A stretch of 64,000 nt of DNA from Lactifluus volemus (GCA_022376515.1 WTXI01000091.1:1-64000); one strand, 5' to 3'; shown: positions 1 to 11,589, numbered from the stretch's first letter. Notes: generated by a model from the sequence alone, not told the origin. Made by a program: numbers and translations.

Positions 1-515
1 GGCCCGGATTCAGAGATTATCGAGCGCAGATTGTGCTTTATCAATGGGAGCTGTGAATGAAGAGAATGAGGGCCGTAGAGATCGACATACCAATCAGCGA
101 AAATTTACCGTGGATTCGAGCGCGGCGAGTCGGTCCACAAGATCATCCACAACTTGAAGCTGATGACCTGCATCACGTGACACTTCGACGGGCAAGCCCG
201 AAACACCAGTGTAAAGTGTCGCCTCGAAGCCCAATGCAACAGGGCGAGCAACAACCTTTTTAAATTTACCGCGTTTTAGGACGCTGACCAGGGAAAGCGG
301 CGACGGCAAGTCGACAATAAGGCCATGGACGGACGAACGCGCCTGACTGATGTTTGTTGTTGTTTGTTTGTTCCTGATGAAGTTCGATGAAGCAGCGCGC
401 GGCCAGTGATTCCCGCCCCGATCACTAGTATATCCTCCTTCCTTCCCTATCTCAATCTATGAAATACATTTCATATACTCAAATAAACCCAATTTTGTAT
501 GCAAGGTCTCTCACT
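1..515. repeat. Relic of the NLR-associated duplication unit
   Basis: Positions 1-180 match 19520-19700 closely (shared motif gagattatcgag, then the cggtccacaagatcatcc block). Positions 200-240 match the segment at 27030-27050 (gtgtcgcctcga), and 490-512 match the sequence just upstream of NLR copy A near 13590 (tttgtatg..aaggtctctca). The order is the same as around NLR copies A and B, so this is the decayed flank of a fifth copy whose coding part is missing. The first bases also encode the end of the small helical reading frame described at 19370-19558. No functional gene is seen. Confidence 0.6.
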
Positions 516-1190
516 ATGTACCCCACGCCGGGTTATAAAAACCCGATTTTTCGTGCTACAAAGAGTTGAAATGATAGGTTTTCCCTGTGTTATGTCGAGC
601 TGGATCAATTACTTACTTCGAATTGTAGCCTTCGCATGGGAATAGGCCTTTCTCCCTACTTAGGGCTTCCTATGTGAATTTTTAGTCTCCAACACCATTC
701 CACTCTCCACGGTACTGTGAGAGCACGTTGGCCGTGAGAAACTTCAACTATTTTATTTTTAAATTCGCATCTGTAAAACGTAATGTGTCGACATACGACA
801 AAGGCGCACTCGACCCTCATAAGTCTACATGAACTATGTCTAAGTTTGGTTGGCATGACCATGAACTTTCCCATCTCACATTGAATCAGAGAATTTTTGA
901 CAACTCTCCGATGCAAAACTTACGTACAACCATCCCTGAAAAAGTATGACCGGTGCACAAATCATGAAAATCCCACTCTCAAGTTTCTCTCCCGATAAAT
1001 GAGCGACAATGTGGCTTGGGCTTCACCTATCAGTTATAGAGGTCGTCTGGCCCAACCTAGCGAAATTACTAGTTCAAGCCGGAATGAATGTCTTTCTTCA
1101 TTTCCATCGAGTCGCTTCTCTCTTTCAGGTGCCGCGGATTCCAATAGTGCGGAGATGGGGCTTGATGGCTTCCATGTATTCTCTGTATTC
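516..1190. other. Intergenic stretch, no gene recognised
   Basis: Only short, uninformative reading frames in all six frames; no recognised protein motif, RNA gene or repeat boundary. It leads into the FAD-oxidase gene and probably holds its upstream region. Confidence 0.5.
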
Positions 1191-1194
1191 AGAC

Positions 1195-1204
1195 TATATT
1201 AAAA
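1195..1204 (+). promoter_or_regulatory. Possible TATA-like box of the FAD oxidase gene
   Basis: TATATTAAAA lies about 37-46 bases before the ATG at 1241. Position and composition fit a TATA element with a very short leader, but this is only a composition match. Confidence 0.3.
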
Positions 1205-1240
1205 GGCTCTGATGGACTTGTCGCACCCGTCTAGAGACCC

Positions 1241-3251
1241 ATGCTTTCTACTCTTCTGGGTATTCTTTTTCTAGGGATTGTGGCCTCTACTCATCGTCTC
1301 TGCCTTTCTGGTGACAGCTGCTTTCCTAGAAGCGAAGTCCTTTCAGCCTTCAACAAGTCCATTGGCGGGAACTTTACGTTGAACGTCCCGCCGGGGCACC
1401 GTGCTATCATACCGACCCGGCCTACAACCCCACAACCTGTGCAACTATCTCTCAAAACTATCAGGTAGACCAGTGGCGGGAGGATTTATTTGGAGCGTGC
1501 GTATTTTAGCTTTTTTAGGCATGTCTGGGCCTCAGGGTTGATAAAAGATAGCTATGAACAGATCAATTGTGCATCTGATATCTCATCTATTTATCAGATC
1601 TGATTTTTTTTTCCTTAGGGGAGACTTGTACTTCCTCCGATGCTTGCCTCATCCCTCCGAATTCCGACTCCTCTACTTGTGGTCAGGGAAGCATCCCTTC
1701 CTATGCTGTGCATGCCACGTCCTCGGCAGATGTTGTCAATTATATGAAGTTTGCGACAACGTACAACCTTCGCATTGTCATCAAGAACAGTAAGTTCCCC
1801 CCATCCCATCTCTGCGTCAGCTTTTTCATGGGATTGACATTTTGTTAGCCGGTCATGATTTTGCGGGACGCTCGTCCGGCAAGGGAGGTTTCGGGCTATG
1901 GACCCACGGAATGAAGGGGATCTCGCGAGACGAGAGATTTATTCCTACTGGCTGTAGAACACCCCCGCATGATCAGTCACCATCGCAGCCGGAGAGCAAT
2001 GGTCGGCTGTGTACCAGTATGCGGATGATAACAAAATCATCATTGTCGGTGGAGATTCTCCCAATGTCGGCGCAGCCGGCGGGTGGGTCCAAGGCGCTGG
2101 GCACTCCATTCTCTCGCCGGCTCACGGCTTGGGCGTCGACAACGTTCTGCAAGCAACGATCGTCACTGCAGACAGTGTTGAGCGCACTATTAACGAGTGC
2201 CAATATTCCGATCTATTTTGGCGAGTTTACATTATTGGGTACACATGCTGCTTATGATTGGTGATTCTCATCACTTGCCTTCTCAGGGCTATCCGAGGTG
2301 GTGGACCCGGTACATGGGGTGTCATCACGAGCATCACCTACAAGGCCCACCCTGCCGTCCCATGCGCCTGGGTTTCTATTGCGAACAACGCCTCGAGCAT
2401 CGAGGAGAACTATGCACTAGTCGAGAAATTCGTCGAAAATGCGCCATACTGGGCAGATCTCGGCGGGGGTGCCTTCATCAGTATTTACCCCAAGTTTATC
2501 AGCTTTCTTGGTATCATCCCAAATGCGACCACGGAAGAGTTGAAGAAAGGACTGCCCGTCCTTCCTGCTGGTTCGGAGGCGAATTATACAGAAGCGCCGA
2601 GCTTCTTATCCTTCTTCAACGAGACCTTTGCTATCAATAATGAGGTGTGAGTCGCTTAGGTGTATCCATTCCTGGGCCTGCGGTTAATTCACTTGGCACC
2701 TGAGCAGTGTGGGCATGAACTTTGTCATGTCCTCCCGCCTGATTCCCAGGAACCATTTTGAGACCGATGCTGCAGGGCTCACTTCTGCAATTCGCCATGG
2801 TCAGACCTTTCTTGGTTCCACCGCGTATACGCAGCCCATCTCGATTGTCGCGGAAACACCGGCGCGGAAGTTTCAGAAGAATGCGACATCAGTAACGCCA
2901 GCGTGGTACGACTCGCTTTGGCATGTGATTTATACCACCACGTGGCCGAACAATGCGACGGTCAAAGAACAGAGAAAGGCTATAGACGGGATACACGAGG
3001 CCGCACAGGTGCTACGAGACTACGCGCCTGATGGTGGTGCTTATATCAACGAAGCGGACGTGTACGAGCCGAACCACGAGGGATCATTTTGGGGTACCGC
3101 GAACGCCGCGCGTCTGAAGGATATCAAGGCAAAGTACGACCCGAATAACGTATTCCAGGTGTGGCAGGGTATCGGCTGGGCTGGCGCTTCTGATGTGAGA
3201 TACGAGTGTTACTCTCAACTCAACCCCGGGGGCGTTTCTCTGGTGGACTAG
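1241..3251 (+). CDS. Berberine-bridge-like FAD-linked oxidase, secreted, frame-broken
   Basis: FAD-dependent oxidase of the BBE/VAO-PCMH family, probably extracellular. Residues 1-24 form a hydrophobic signal peptide. Five exons follow. Exon 2 carries CGQGSIPSYAV and exon 3 the TGHDFAGRS motif, whose His is the usual covalent FAD anchor, then GAAGGWVQGAGHS. The second FAD-linking Cys of many BBE proteins is not evident (GGDSPNVG), so one-point attachment is likely. Exon 4 starts AIRGGGPGTWGV; the last exon ends with the BBE domain YINEADVYEPNHEGSFWG and FQVWQGIGWAG. Two frame changes occur: near 1400-1402 (PPGHR to CYHTDPAYNPTTC) and near 1972-1985 before SVTIAAGEQW. Each is a one-base problem, so this is either a young pseudogene or an assembly error. 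Substrate unknown (sugars, alkaloids or alcohols in the family). Confidence 0.85.
2221..2286 (+). other. Non-canonical GC-AG intron in the FAD oxidase gene
   Basis: Conserved protein continuity (DLFW then AIRGGG) is only restored by splicing after base 2220, giving donor GCGAGT and acceptor CTCAG. The nearby GT at 2225 would shift the frame. GC-AG introns are a known minor class with a donor otherwise matching the consensus. Confidence 0.55.
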
Positions 3252-3856
3252 TTTGGTCCAGCTTCGGCGACGACCGGAAGAACGGGAGCAAGAGCGTTTT
3301 GAGTTGAAGGGTTCTTGCTTGCTCTTCTCTTTTGTTTTTTCGATATCTTTGTCGTCAGGTACTAGCGTTTTGCATGCATTTATGGGGCCGGAGAATTGTA
3401 ACGATATGATGGCTTCTCATGGGACGCCCTAGAGATTTTTTTACCAGAGTCATATCTATACATAATCGGAGGTCGTCTGTAAATCGTGAGGCCGATGCGT
3501 TGACTATCTTATCTCTGACGTTACACCCCATCAAAGTCACGAAGAGCCGGTCTATACTGTAGCGGAAATGTAGTGGGGTAGCGGACAGCGGAGCACTAGA
3601 ACGACACGAAGCGTCGCCTCGGCGCCTCGTGGCCAATGAAACACTCCGGAGATCCAACACCTTTTCATTATTTGTATTTCTCAGATAAGTTGGGATAACG
3701 CCAAACTGGAAACTAAATAAATAAAAACAAAAACTTCGGAATGTGTATGTCTTTCCGAAACCTCAACGTATGAAGGTCGGAGGGGTATCAAAGTTATCGG
3801 AATATTTAATACAGTATAATAGTTGTATTATGAACCGAGGGAAACATTAGATGTAC
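3252..3856. other. Intergenic DNA with a second relic of the NLR upstream unit
   Basis: Just after the oxidase stop the strand is T-rich (possible 3' end). Positions about 3540-3640 match 26985-27050 (ggggtagcggacagcggag, then gcgtcgcctcg), which is the leading edge of the NLR duplication unit. This unit continues after the LINE insertion at 13042. No gene seen. Confidence 0.5.
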
Positions 3857-3871
3857 AACAGTCCAAATTTC
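3857..3871. repeat. Target-site duplication of the LINE-like element, left copy
   Basis: AACAGTCCAAATTTC here recurs exactly at 13027-13041 directly after the poly(A) tail. A 15-bp duplication with an A tail at one side is the signature of target-primed reverse transcription. Its outer edge overlaps the A run, so it may be 1-2 bases shorter. Confidence 0.85.
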
Positions 3872-3906
3872 CAGCTCCTTTTCCTCTTACCACCATCATC
3901 TCACTC

Positions 3907-4175
3907 ATGCCTCCTCGCCAGAAACATCTCTTGTCCCCTCCTGCGGACTCTGCCCCTCCTACCCCCCCCCCTGCTCTCCGCCCCCTCGCTCTTGAAGACT
4001 TCTCCAACGTTGAAGCCGTCCATCACCGCGTGACTTTGCTTGCGGTGGTCATTGATGCCGCCTTGCTTGAGGATCCCGTCGGGGCTGCTGTTGAGATTCA
4101 GCGCCTCCTGTCCCTCCCTAGCCTTCTCCCCTTCCTGTCCCCCCCTCCTCCTCCTCCTCCTCCCCCTCCCCCCGC
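3907..4175 (+). CDS. LINE ORF1-like protein, 5' part (interrupted)
   Basis: Starts at MPPRQKHLLSPP; a Pro-rich head is followed by a helical segment with DAALLEDPVGAAVEIQRLL and a poly-Pro run encoded by a CCT/CCC tract at 4141-4173. The frame is cut by the hAT at 4176. It resumes at 11735 in phase: 269 plus 877 bases equals 382 codons including the stop. The upstream in-frame extension to 3851 lies in the target duplication, so the ATG at 3907 is preferred. Confidence 0.7.
4168..4175. repeat. 8-bp target-site duplication of the hAT element, left copy
   Basis: CCCCCCGC immediately before TAGTG; the same 8 bases follow the right end at 11727-11734. hAT transposases make 8-bp duplications. Confidence 0.85.
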
Positions 4176-4310
4176 TAGTGTTGCCGCAGCTCGGCTAGCC
4201 GCGCCCCGACTTGGTAAGCCGCAGCTTTTTCCGGGAACGGCTTGACTTAGCCGAGTTCTCTACTCAGGAGCGGCAACTTCGACTTAGCTGTAGCTCTCAG
4301 TCGACTTGAG
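4176..4310 (+). repeat. hAT left terminal inverted repeat and subterminal region
   Basis: TAGTGTTGCCGCAGC followed by CGGCT with one mismatch pairs with the complement of the right end. Further in, the GACTTAGCCGAG motif (about 4243-4255) and GTCGACTTGAGCC (about 4300) also have inverted partners near 11590-11670. Such subterminal motifs usually bind hAT transposase. Confidence 0.75.
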
Positions 4311-5258
4311 CCACACAAATTAAATTAAAAAAAATTCCTTTTTTTCTGCCCCTCCTAAGTTCAGCTCTCAACACATATCAATCCAAATATAATATTGTTG
4401 TAAGGTAGAATCTTTATGCTAATAAAAACTATGAAGAAGGATATGCTGAAAGGACTGGGGGCCCTGAACAATGGTCTCATCGGCGCATCGCTGTCGACGA
4501 GAGTAAGCTGGGGGGTGCGGACTCATTCGGGGGGATGCCACACAACAACGCCAGTCACAGGGATCAGGCGCTCGGACACCTTGATGTAGTGTGAATGACC
4601 CCGGCCCCCGGGTGGTGCTTGAGGCGGTGGATGTGGTAGGGTGAACCTGGGCGCAAGTTGTTAATGCCCCCAAAAAACGAGTCAGTGACGCACCAGTTTG
4701 AATGTCTCACCCTCATCCCCAACTCAGGAGGCAGGCATGGGCGGGCGTGTGTGAGACAACGCGGGCGTGGACGTGGACGAGAAGGTGTCGGCAGAGACGA
4801 AAGGGAGGGAAGGGACATCAAAGAAAGTCAAAAGAGTCAATTTGAGGAGTCAAAAAAAATTTCGCGACACACTGGCATGGGCCATGCTCACAGAGGGCGG
4901 CGACAGAGAGGAGGGCGAGTGGAGGGGCATCGTGAAAGAGAACTTGGCACTTACATAACCAGAACTTCAATTTGTTCAAGTTCGCTCGCGCTCGTTAATG
5001 GAAAACCTCACCCAAGCCTAAGATTCGGGAAACCAAGCTACTGTACACTGTTTACAGACTACAGTGCATACAAAACAACTTGTGTGTCAACACAGTATAA
5101 TAAAGGTAATAATGTTCGGAAATGGAAACAGCAACTAGTTAGAGTTGCCTCTTGCTAGACTGTAGGACGTGGAGTCTTGTTCGTAGAGTGTAACCTGCAT
5201 ACATTGTTAGAATGCAATAAGAAATTGGTAGTGAGTATGTAATATGTATGCAGGAAAC
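4311..5258. other. Non-coding left arm of the hAT element
   Basis: A/T-rich to 4430 (including ctaataaa at 4418), then G-rich. 4205-4440 recurs in shortened form at 10166-10285, and a GA-rich block near 4780-4880 (agtcaaaaaa followed by cgcgac) resembles 11330-11390. No convincing protein. The part after 5160 (complement of 5165-5230) could hold extra 3' exons of the kinase. Confidence 0.45.
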
Positions 5259-6322
5259 TCACCCTACACGACGATGATTGTGTTTATCGGGACGTGACTG
5301 ACGCTGCTTGCGACTCCGAATCTTGGCTCTGACAGATGCATCCCAATCAAACATCCTGTCATTGTGAGTTCCTTCTTGTGATAGGAGGTCGTTGAATAGG
5401 CCATAAATGTGGTCATAGTCAGGCTTGTCATCGAAAGAGAGCGATTGGCAGTGTTCGAAGAAAATGCGGAACGCCTCCGGGAGGCCCAGGAACAACTTGT
5501 GCGTGGTAATTCCTCGTTTGCTTTCCAGAACGGCGCTCTCATCTCCCAAGTCCTGCCATGGTAAGAAGCCCCAAAGAAAGTAAAATAAAATGTAAGCAAG
5601 GGACTCCAGGTCGTCACGCCTTCCAAGCTCTACGCCTGAGTGACTATTCATCGGTGCGAAGGCAGTCGTTCCTATGAAGTCAAGGCCTGTAATGTACGGG
5701 ATGTGCTTGTGTGTGTTGGGATCCCTAAACTCCTTCGCCAGTCCGAAATCAATGAGGTACACCAAATCGGACCGGTCCCCAACACCTATAACGATGTTGG
5801 TGGGTTTGAGATCGCGGTGAATGATGTTACGAGAGTGAATGTATTGTAGGCGACGAAGCTGAACATAGTCCATGTTAGCTCATTGGTTATGGCAGCAGAA
5901 GACACGTTTACTTACAAGTTGCCCAGCCAGGAGTAAAACAGTCTTCATCGTGAATCGGAAACCACAGCGAGCAAAAAGGTCGTCAAGAGATGGGCCAAGG
6001 CACTCGACTGCCATCACATTGAAGGAAGACTCTATGCCAAACCAATGCACAAGAGGGATGCCAACCCCTTTGCCAGCATTAAGTTTCTTGTAAACAAGAA
6101 ACTCGTGCTCCAGGGTATGAGGTGCACTTCTCATTTGCTCAAATTTGAGGATGATGTTATCCCCAGGGACCTCAGATAAAAGATCACATGCAAGGTATAC
6201 TTCATCTAATCACCAAAGCTTATGAGCCAAATACAGAAGCACATGTTTTCTGACATACGAGCAGGTCCTGAGGACAGTTTTCTTCGCAACCTGAACCTCC
6301 CAGCTACTCGGACAATTTCCAT
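5259..6322 (-). CDS. Casein kinase 1-like Ser/Thr protein kinase, inside the hAT element
   Basis: CK1-family kinase with three exons read on the minus strand: 6322-6259 (MEIVRVAGRFRLRRKLSSG), 6205-about 5913 and 5858-about 5259, with GTATGT and GTAAGT donors. Visible elements: degenerate glycine loop KLSSGPAHEVYLACD; ATP-binding Lys in IILKFEQ; GPSLDDLF; catalytic loop IIHRDLKPTN; DFG in YLIDFGLAKEFRDPNTHKH; the CK1 hallmark RRDDLESLAYILFYFLWG and LPWQDL. The CK1 signature GTARYASINTH is altered to GTTAFAPMNSH. Key catalytic residues are present, so an active kinase is possible. The stop at 5259 may be an unspliced donor (GGGTGAGT), so the C-terminus is uncertain. It lies between the hAT left arm and the transposase, in the same direction. 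Likely captured from a host CK1-like gene; its function for the element is unknown. Confidence 0.85.
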
Positions 6323-6882
6323 GTAAATTGTGAAGATTCGAAACAAGTCTGGCAGAAAGTCAGATGACATATCTTATCATAGTACTGAAAAACTAGGAAT
6401 TACTCACAATACCGAACTTGAACAGATGTAGTGTGGTGAATGGCACAATGAACGTTGCATTCAACGTTGCAAAAGAACAACTTGATTACATAACCACATT
6501 CAGGGCCGGTGACTCGTTGACTCCGGTGAGGAGACCGAGGTAAGGAACGCGCGAAGCGAGATAGCGAAGATAAGACAGGTGAACGTGGCATACACCCTGT
6601 GTCGGAGTTTACAATATTTCCAAAATGGCATGCTTAGCGCTCGCAACAGCCAATCAGAGTCTGAAATATGGCGTGTGACATTGCATGACTGATTCGGAAG
6701 GAAGGGTGATCCTAGGGGGGAGGGATAGTACGAGGTACAAGGATATGTCCGAGCAGAAATATCAAGAGAACAAAGGGGGCACGAGGCAAGCTAGTTAGAA
6801 AAAAGTACAGAGAAGACACGTAAAAGTGTAACAGTACGAGGTATGAGATGGCGTTAGAGCATAAGATGTCCGAGTCAAACGA
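6323..6882. other. Spacer between CK1-like gene and transposase gene inside the hAT
   Basis: No reading frame of note. It must hold the promoter of the kinase gene (minus strand) and the 3' end of the transposase gene. A short palindrome (AACGTTGCATTCAACGTT) lies near 6450-6470. Confidence 0.4.
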
Positions 6883-9517
6883 TTAGTCCTCCGATCGGCT
6901 GATAGATTGAATGATATTGTCAACATCTTCCTGAGAAGCATCGCCCTTACTCAACCCTTCCAGGAGATCTTTATCTGGAACAACCTCAAGCATCAGCTTC
7001 TCCGGTGTTATCCAACCTTCCATGAAATCGAGACGCTGCGTCTTCAGCTGGAACTTTTGCATTTGAAGCGCCTCCATCAGGAGAGGGCTGATACGATTCC
7101 TTCGCTTTGTGTCCGTTTCAGCGCTCGACGAAAAGACGCGCTCACAAGGCACAGAGGAAGCCTGAATTGGGAGGTAATCCATCGCGATCGCAAATAGGGT
7201 GGGGAATATAGAACTATTAGTCTGACACCGCCAGGGGACATTCTGTCAGTAGACGTCAAGTAATCATTATTCAACTTACCTCCCAGAAATGAAGAATGTC
7301 GATGGTCTTTGACGAAAGCACTCCCATAATATAGGATTGGTATTCCTGTTCAACAGTCTGCACAGTTGTACGCGAATCTTCAAAGCCAATGTCATCTGAC
7401 TCTTCGAGGCCATATTCTGCCGCAAGTGCGAAGTATGTCGGCATGGCTGTGGAACGACCAGTTGCCCGCGTCGACGGCTCTTCATTATTGCCGGTAGCAA
7501 GACTTGGACTGTTCTCGCGGTAATCACGCATCTTGTGAATTGAAAATGAGATGCTGTCCAAAACGATATATATTATAGTAGTCTCACGAGTCGCAGAATA
7601 TATTCTTCGCTTGTTTTATGGTACTTCTCCTCCCAGTGCTTAGTGATCCAGGACATGCGTATCGCAGGATTCAGCACTGCAAAAATGAATGTCAGATTCG
7701 TCGGGATTAGGAGTAGAAGCTTACTTACACATCGTAACGACATAGACCATAGTGTGATCCATTCGTGAATAGTATTTATATGCTAATGTTAGGCCAGGAT
7801 TGATGAGCTCCGTCAACTCGGGCCGTTCATTACCGAGCTTCTCCCAACTTGTCATGAATTGCTCGAACGCAGGAATCGCACCACACAAGATCGGGGTTTT
7901 CTCGCCGGACATAATTTGCTGTACCTTGTGCGGGACCTGTTGGCAAATCGGAGAGTCAGGTCACAATATATTGACGCGCGTTTGTAACTTACGCCTAGAA
8001 TGACTTCGATATGCTTCATGTGGTTCCAGTTGTTATCTGAGATCTTGTACTTGGCAAGGTCACTATTATTAGGAAGGGCGAGGAAGTAATCGACGGCCTG
8101 TTAGATGGATCGATTAGCACGCACCACTTTCCACAAGCTGAACTCACCAGTCGCAACATTCGGAGTCTATTAAGCATGTGATAGACCGAATCCCATCTCG
8201 TTTTCACGTCTTGCAGAAGCTCCAACTCTGGGAGCTGAACTATTTCCTCAGGATCTCCTTGCTTAAAATAGCCTTTCTTGTTGCCGGTCCTGATGGCATC
8301 ACGGAAGGCATCTCGACGCGTGCCCGATGCCCGAATGACTCTAACCACAGAACGCGCAAGCGCTATGCAGTTAGACATGTCCGAGCTGTCCGTCTCATCA
8401 CCAGATGAAGACTCATTGCCATCCGTAGCTCCTACATTGCGGATTACGCATCCAGAACAAAGATCGACGATATGACTATAGCACATCACCTGGCGATCAG
8501 CTGCGTTGAAAGGGACGTCCCTATGGATTAAAATAGGCTGGAGGACCTCCATCATGGACTTATTGGCCGACGCGTTGTCCATAGTGAAATGCCCAATCTA
8601 AAAGAAATCGAAACCATGCAGCGTAATTCCTCCGAGTGAACATACCCTTACTTTGAGAGTAATGCCAGCCCTATCGAGAAGCTGCAGAACGACATTGGCG
8701 AGTGTTTTTCCATCATGTCGTCCATGGTGACGATGAAAAGCGATGAGCGCTGTCCTGAGCTGCAAGGGCGAAGTGCGCGTAATCCAGTGCGCTGTCATGG
8801 CTAGGTAAGATCGACGATTTTGATCCGACCACATATCCATCGTCACCGAAATTCGCCCTTTCGCATCCTGTATACATGGTGGGAATACATCAAATAAGAG
8901 CATAATGTAACGTACGTCAAGGTTCGCCTTTAGTTCCAGGAACTTCATTCTCCAATTGTTAATGACCAGTTCACGAAGTTTTGTCCGATGCGGAATCATT
9001 GATTCTTTCAAGTCGCTTTTTAAATAACGAAGCAAGGATCGAAATTCAAGGCATTCCACAAGATTCAGGGACTTGAAGTCAGAAACGTCAATATAAATAA
9101 AGACAAAAAGGGCGTAGATAACTTACCTGATCATCTACTACCATCCAATCGATTAGATACTTGTGGAAGGTGTCCACTTTGAACTCGACAGGCTGTTCGC
9201 CTTGTGATGTAGCCGTCTCAGTAGATGCCACTGACTCATCCAGAATTTTCCATCCTTTCTCCTTTACAGTAGCCCAGTACAAGTCATGGTGGTCGTTCTT
9301 GAGGTGATTGCGTTTGGACGTAGTCGACGTGGTTAGTTTATACGAACGAATGGAATTTGCTTTCCTGTGTAATGTTTACGCAAGTCAGAAACCGATTGAA
9401 ATTAAAAAAAAACGGGAGCACTCACTTGCATTCTTTACATAGATGACGGTCCTTAGTCGCTTCAAAGAAATAATGGATATCCTCTGCGTTTTTCCTTTTG
9501 CGCGAAGTTGGTGGCAT
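6883..9517 (-). CDS. hAT-family transposase (BED zinc finger, DDE, C-terminal dimerisation)
   Basis: Cut-and-paste transposase, nuclear, about nine exons on the minus strand. N-terminus MPPTSRKRKNAEDIHYFF leads to a BED zinc finger (HLCKEC, then RNHLKNDHHD after an intron). Then VDTFHKYLIDWMVVDDQ and VECLEFRSLLRYL; first catalytic Asp in VTMDMWSDQ; second in TMDNASANKSMM; the Cys/His element CYSHIVDLC; the conserved Trp in DVKTRWDSVYHML; and the C-terminal dimerisation domain MDYLPIQASSVPCERVFSSS ending at 6883. The exons join in frame with GT-AG introns (for example HFWE joined to NVPWRC). I chose the ATG at 9517 because the longer upstream frame (to 9741) is out of phase with the BED finger. 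Probably functional. Confidence 0.88.
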
Positions 9518-9741
9518 TTCAGGATCATTGACGAGAATAACGTCAGCATTAATCTCATTAGCAGGGGTAATAGCGGCGGGCTGTCGGGAGGCTCATCGCC
9601 TGGCTCATAGACATCCTCTAGATCAAAGTCTTCGCCTGATTCCTGAGTATTCGCTTGTGGACGGGCAGGAGCCCTGCGAGTTCGCCGAGGTATGGTGAGA
9701 GACGGAGCGCCAGGAGCGGTTCGATGCTTTTGGGGCGGCAT
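9518..9741 (-). other. Possible frame-shifted N-terminal extension of the transposase
   Basis: From the ATG at 9741 runs MPPQKHRTAPGAPS, then an acidic stretch (GEDFDLEDVYEPGDEPP). It is compatible with a transposase N-terminus, but it needs a one-base shift near 9590 to enter the frame of NDPEMPPTSRKRKN. Either a damaged start region or an upstream reading frame. Confidence 0.35.
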
Positions 9742-10165
9742 GGATTAGAATTTGGAAAGTTGGGTACGTACCGATCTGGGGGAAGGGCATCAAATATACT
9801 GCCAGTGGCATGTTCGTGGACGATTCAGGATGGATACTGTAACAGCGCACAAAGAAGGTGAGGACTGTAGGTTTACGGTCATGATCATGGACACGTAACA
9901 GATGCCAGAAAATTTTCAGGAATAGAAGCAGAAACACGCGCAGAAAAATAAATCTGTACATATTGACATTTAAGTTCAAAATAACCGACAGATGGCCGGA
10001 AAGCTAGACACTGTACACGTAAGTTAGATAGAACTGCTAACTTAGATAAGTAAAGATCTGTGAGCGCGCCGGGGGCAAAAGCAGAAGAATGGCGATCCAG
10101 TAGTGGAATTTGGGCCGATGATGATGCAGGCGAGTTTTCTTTGGTGTGTCTTCGGAAAGGGCGGA
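9742..10165. other. Upstream region of the transposase gene
   Basis: A/T-richer DNA without recognised motifs; expected to contain the transposase promoter reading leftwards. Confidence 0.35.
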
Positions 10166-10290
10166 CTTGGTAAGCCACAGCTCTCGTCGACTTGAGCCAC
10201 ACAAAAAAATAAATAAAATTTTTCTTTTTTTTCGCCCCTCTGAAGTTATATGATCATTATGCTAATAAAGATTATGAAGTTCATTACTAC
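10166..10290 (+). repeat. Internal direct copy of the hAT left subterminal region
   Basis: Matches 4209-4435 in the same orientation (acttggtaagcc, gtcgacttgagccacaca, the T-rich tract with gcccctc, then atgctaataaa..atgaag), but lacks about 100 internal bases. The element therefore contains two versions of its left arm. Confidence 0.65.
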
Positions 10291-10532
10291 TCAGCCCCTC
10301 CTTCCTTTGAAAGTGCCTAGACATGTCCAAAAGTGAGGAGTGGGCACTGCCCATCGCGGGAAGCGACGCACGGCGATCACAGGCCAGCTGCGGTTGCTCC
10401 TGTGGCGGCGAGGGCGAGGGATCCTCCCAGAGGCAAGGGTCAGCGGTAAGCCAACCGTGTGATGCTTTATGTGAGATAGCAGGTCATCGAGGGAGGGCGA
10501 GCTGCGTGCTTGAAAATCTCGCGCGAGCCGAG

Positions 10533-11327
10533 TCAGCTGCACACCGTGCAGCGCGTACGTTCTTCACCTTCTGCACTACCGTTTGCGACTGCAATCAGAC
10601 TGCAGAGAAGTCGTAGACCTCCCCCGCAAGCGGTTGCGGTTGCGGTCGCAGAAGACGGCGTGCGACGCTTGAGGTACCGCTGCATTGGCTGCAGACCTGA
10701 AACTATGGGTGGACGGCCATGAGGCAAGGCCTTGAGCATCGGTGAGCAGGCTAGAACCATGCTGATGAGGTAAACTACCTCGGAGTGACCCAAACATTGG
10801 AGTCCTGGCATGCTGAATGAGCTCTGCAGGAGGAGGGAATATGGGACATCCAGCAGCAACGGCAGTGGAGGAGCCCGGGGAGGAGGGGAAGCATCATCAT
10901 GGGTGGCCGGAGCGGCGGAAGGATTACGAGAACGAGGCGTGGTTTCATCCGCACCTGAAAGTGCTGATTCGATTGACTGTCTCCTGTCATGACCCAGTGA
11001 ACGAGAGGTTGGGATGATTGTAGCAATAGAATCCCTGACAGCCGAAGGGAACAGCGGGACAGGCATGATCGGTCCTGCAGGACCAGGAGATTGGGGCGCG
11101 ATATACTGGAACTGCTGGTTTCCCGTGCCGGTCACCTTGAAGGTCATCAATGTGATGGTGGTGGTGACCGGGCTCGAGCTCTGTAAGCGAGCGTTGGTGG
11201 CAGCGGCGGCAGTTGCTGAGGCAGGTGCAGGGACAGCAGCAGCAGGGAGGGAGACATCACCGTTGGTGTTGGGACAAGCATGACCACACGATGGCCTGGG
11301 TGGACGAGGTGGGGAAGCGGACGACAA
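10533..11327 (-). CDS. Doubtful 264-residue Ala/Pro/Ser-rich frame in the hAT right arm
   Basis: An open frame starting MSSASPPRPPRPS, of low complexity (AASATAAAATNA-like stretches), with no recognised domain. The DNA is GC-rich and has no splice pattern I trust. It overlaps the duplicated arm and may be chance. Confidence 0.2.
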   Translation of the reverse strand: MSSASPPRPPRPSCGHACPNTNGDVSLPAAAVPAPASATAAAATNARLQSSSPVTTTITLMTFKVTGTGNQQFQYIAPQSPGPAGPIMPVPLFPSAVRDSIATIIPTSRSLGHDRRQSIESALSGADETTPRSRNPSAAPATHDDASPPPRAPPLPLLLDVPYSLLLQSSFSMPGLQCLGHSEVVYLISMVLACSPMLKALPHGRPPIVSGLQPMQRYLKRRTPSSATATATACGGGLRLLCSLIAVANGSAEGEERTRCTVCS

Positions 11328-11589
11328 AGGGAGAGAAGGAAAATAAAGAAATGTCAGTGTGAGAAGTCAAAAAAAAAAACGCGACGCACCGCTGACTATG
11401 CCTACGGAGGCGTGGGAGGGTGAAAGGCTGCCAAAGGGCAGCAATCGCGGCATCAGAGAGGTAGGTGTGGCAAAGAGAGAGAGGATAGCGAGAGGGGGGG
11501 GGAAGCGGCGAGAGTGAGAAGAGTGAGAGGGGGGGACGCGGCAACAGAGAGGCGGGAAAGCAAACCAGAGGTTGCCAGGGGCTTGAGTC

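Noticed and set aside
3355..3660. 101-residue minus-strand frame after the FAD oxidase
   Set aside because: Falls in the NLR-flank repeat; no similarity to any family and not conserved in the other copies of that repeat.
10533..11327. A third genuine cargo gene in the hAT element
   Set aside because: Kept only as a doubtful frame: low complexity, overlapping the duplicated arm, no domain.
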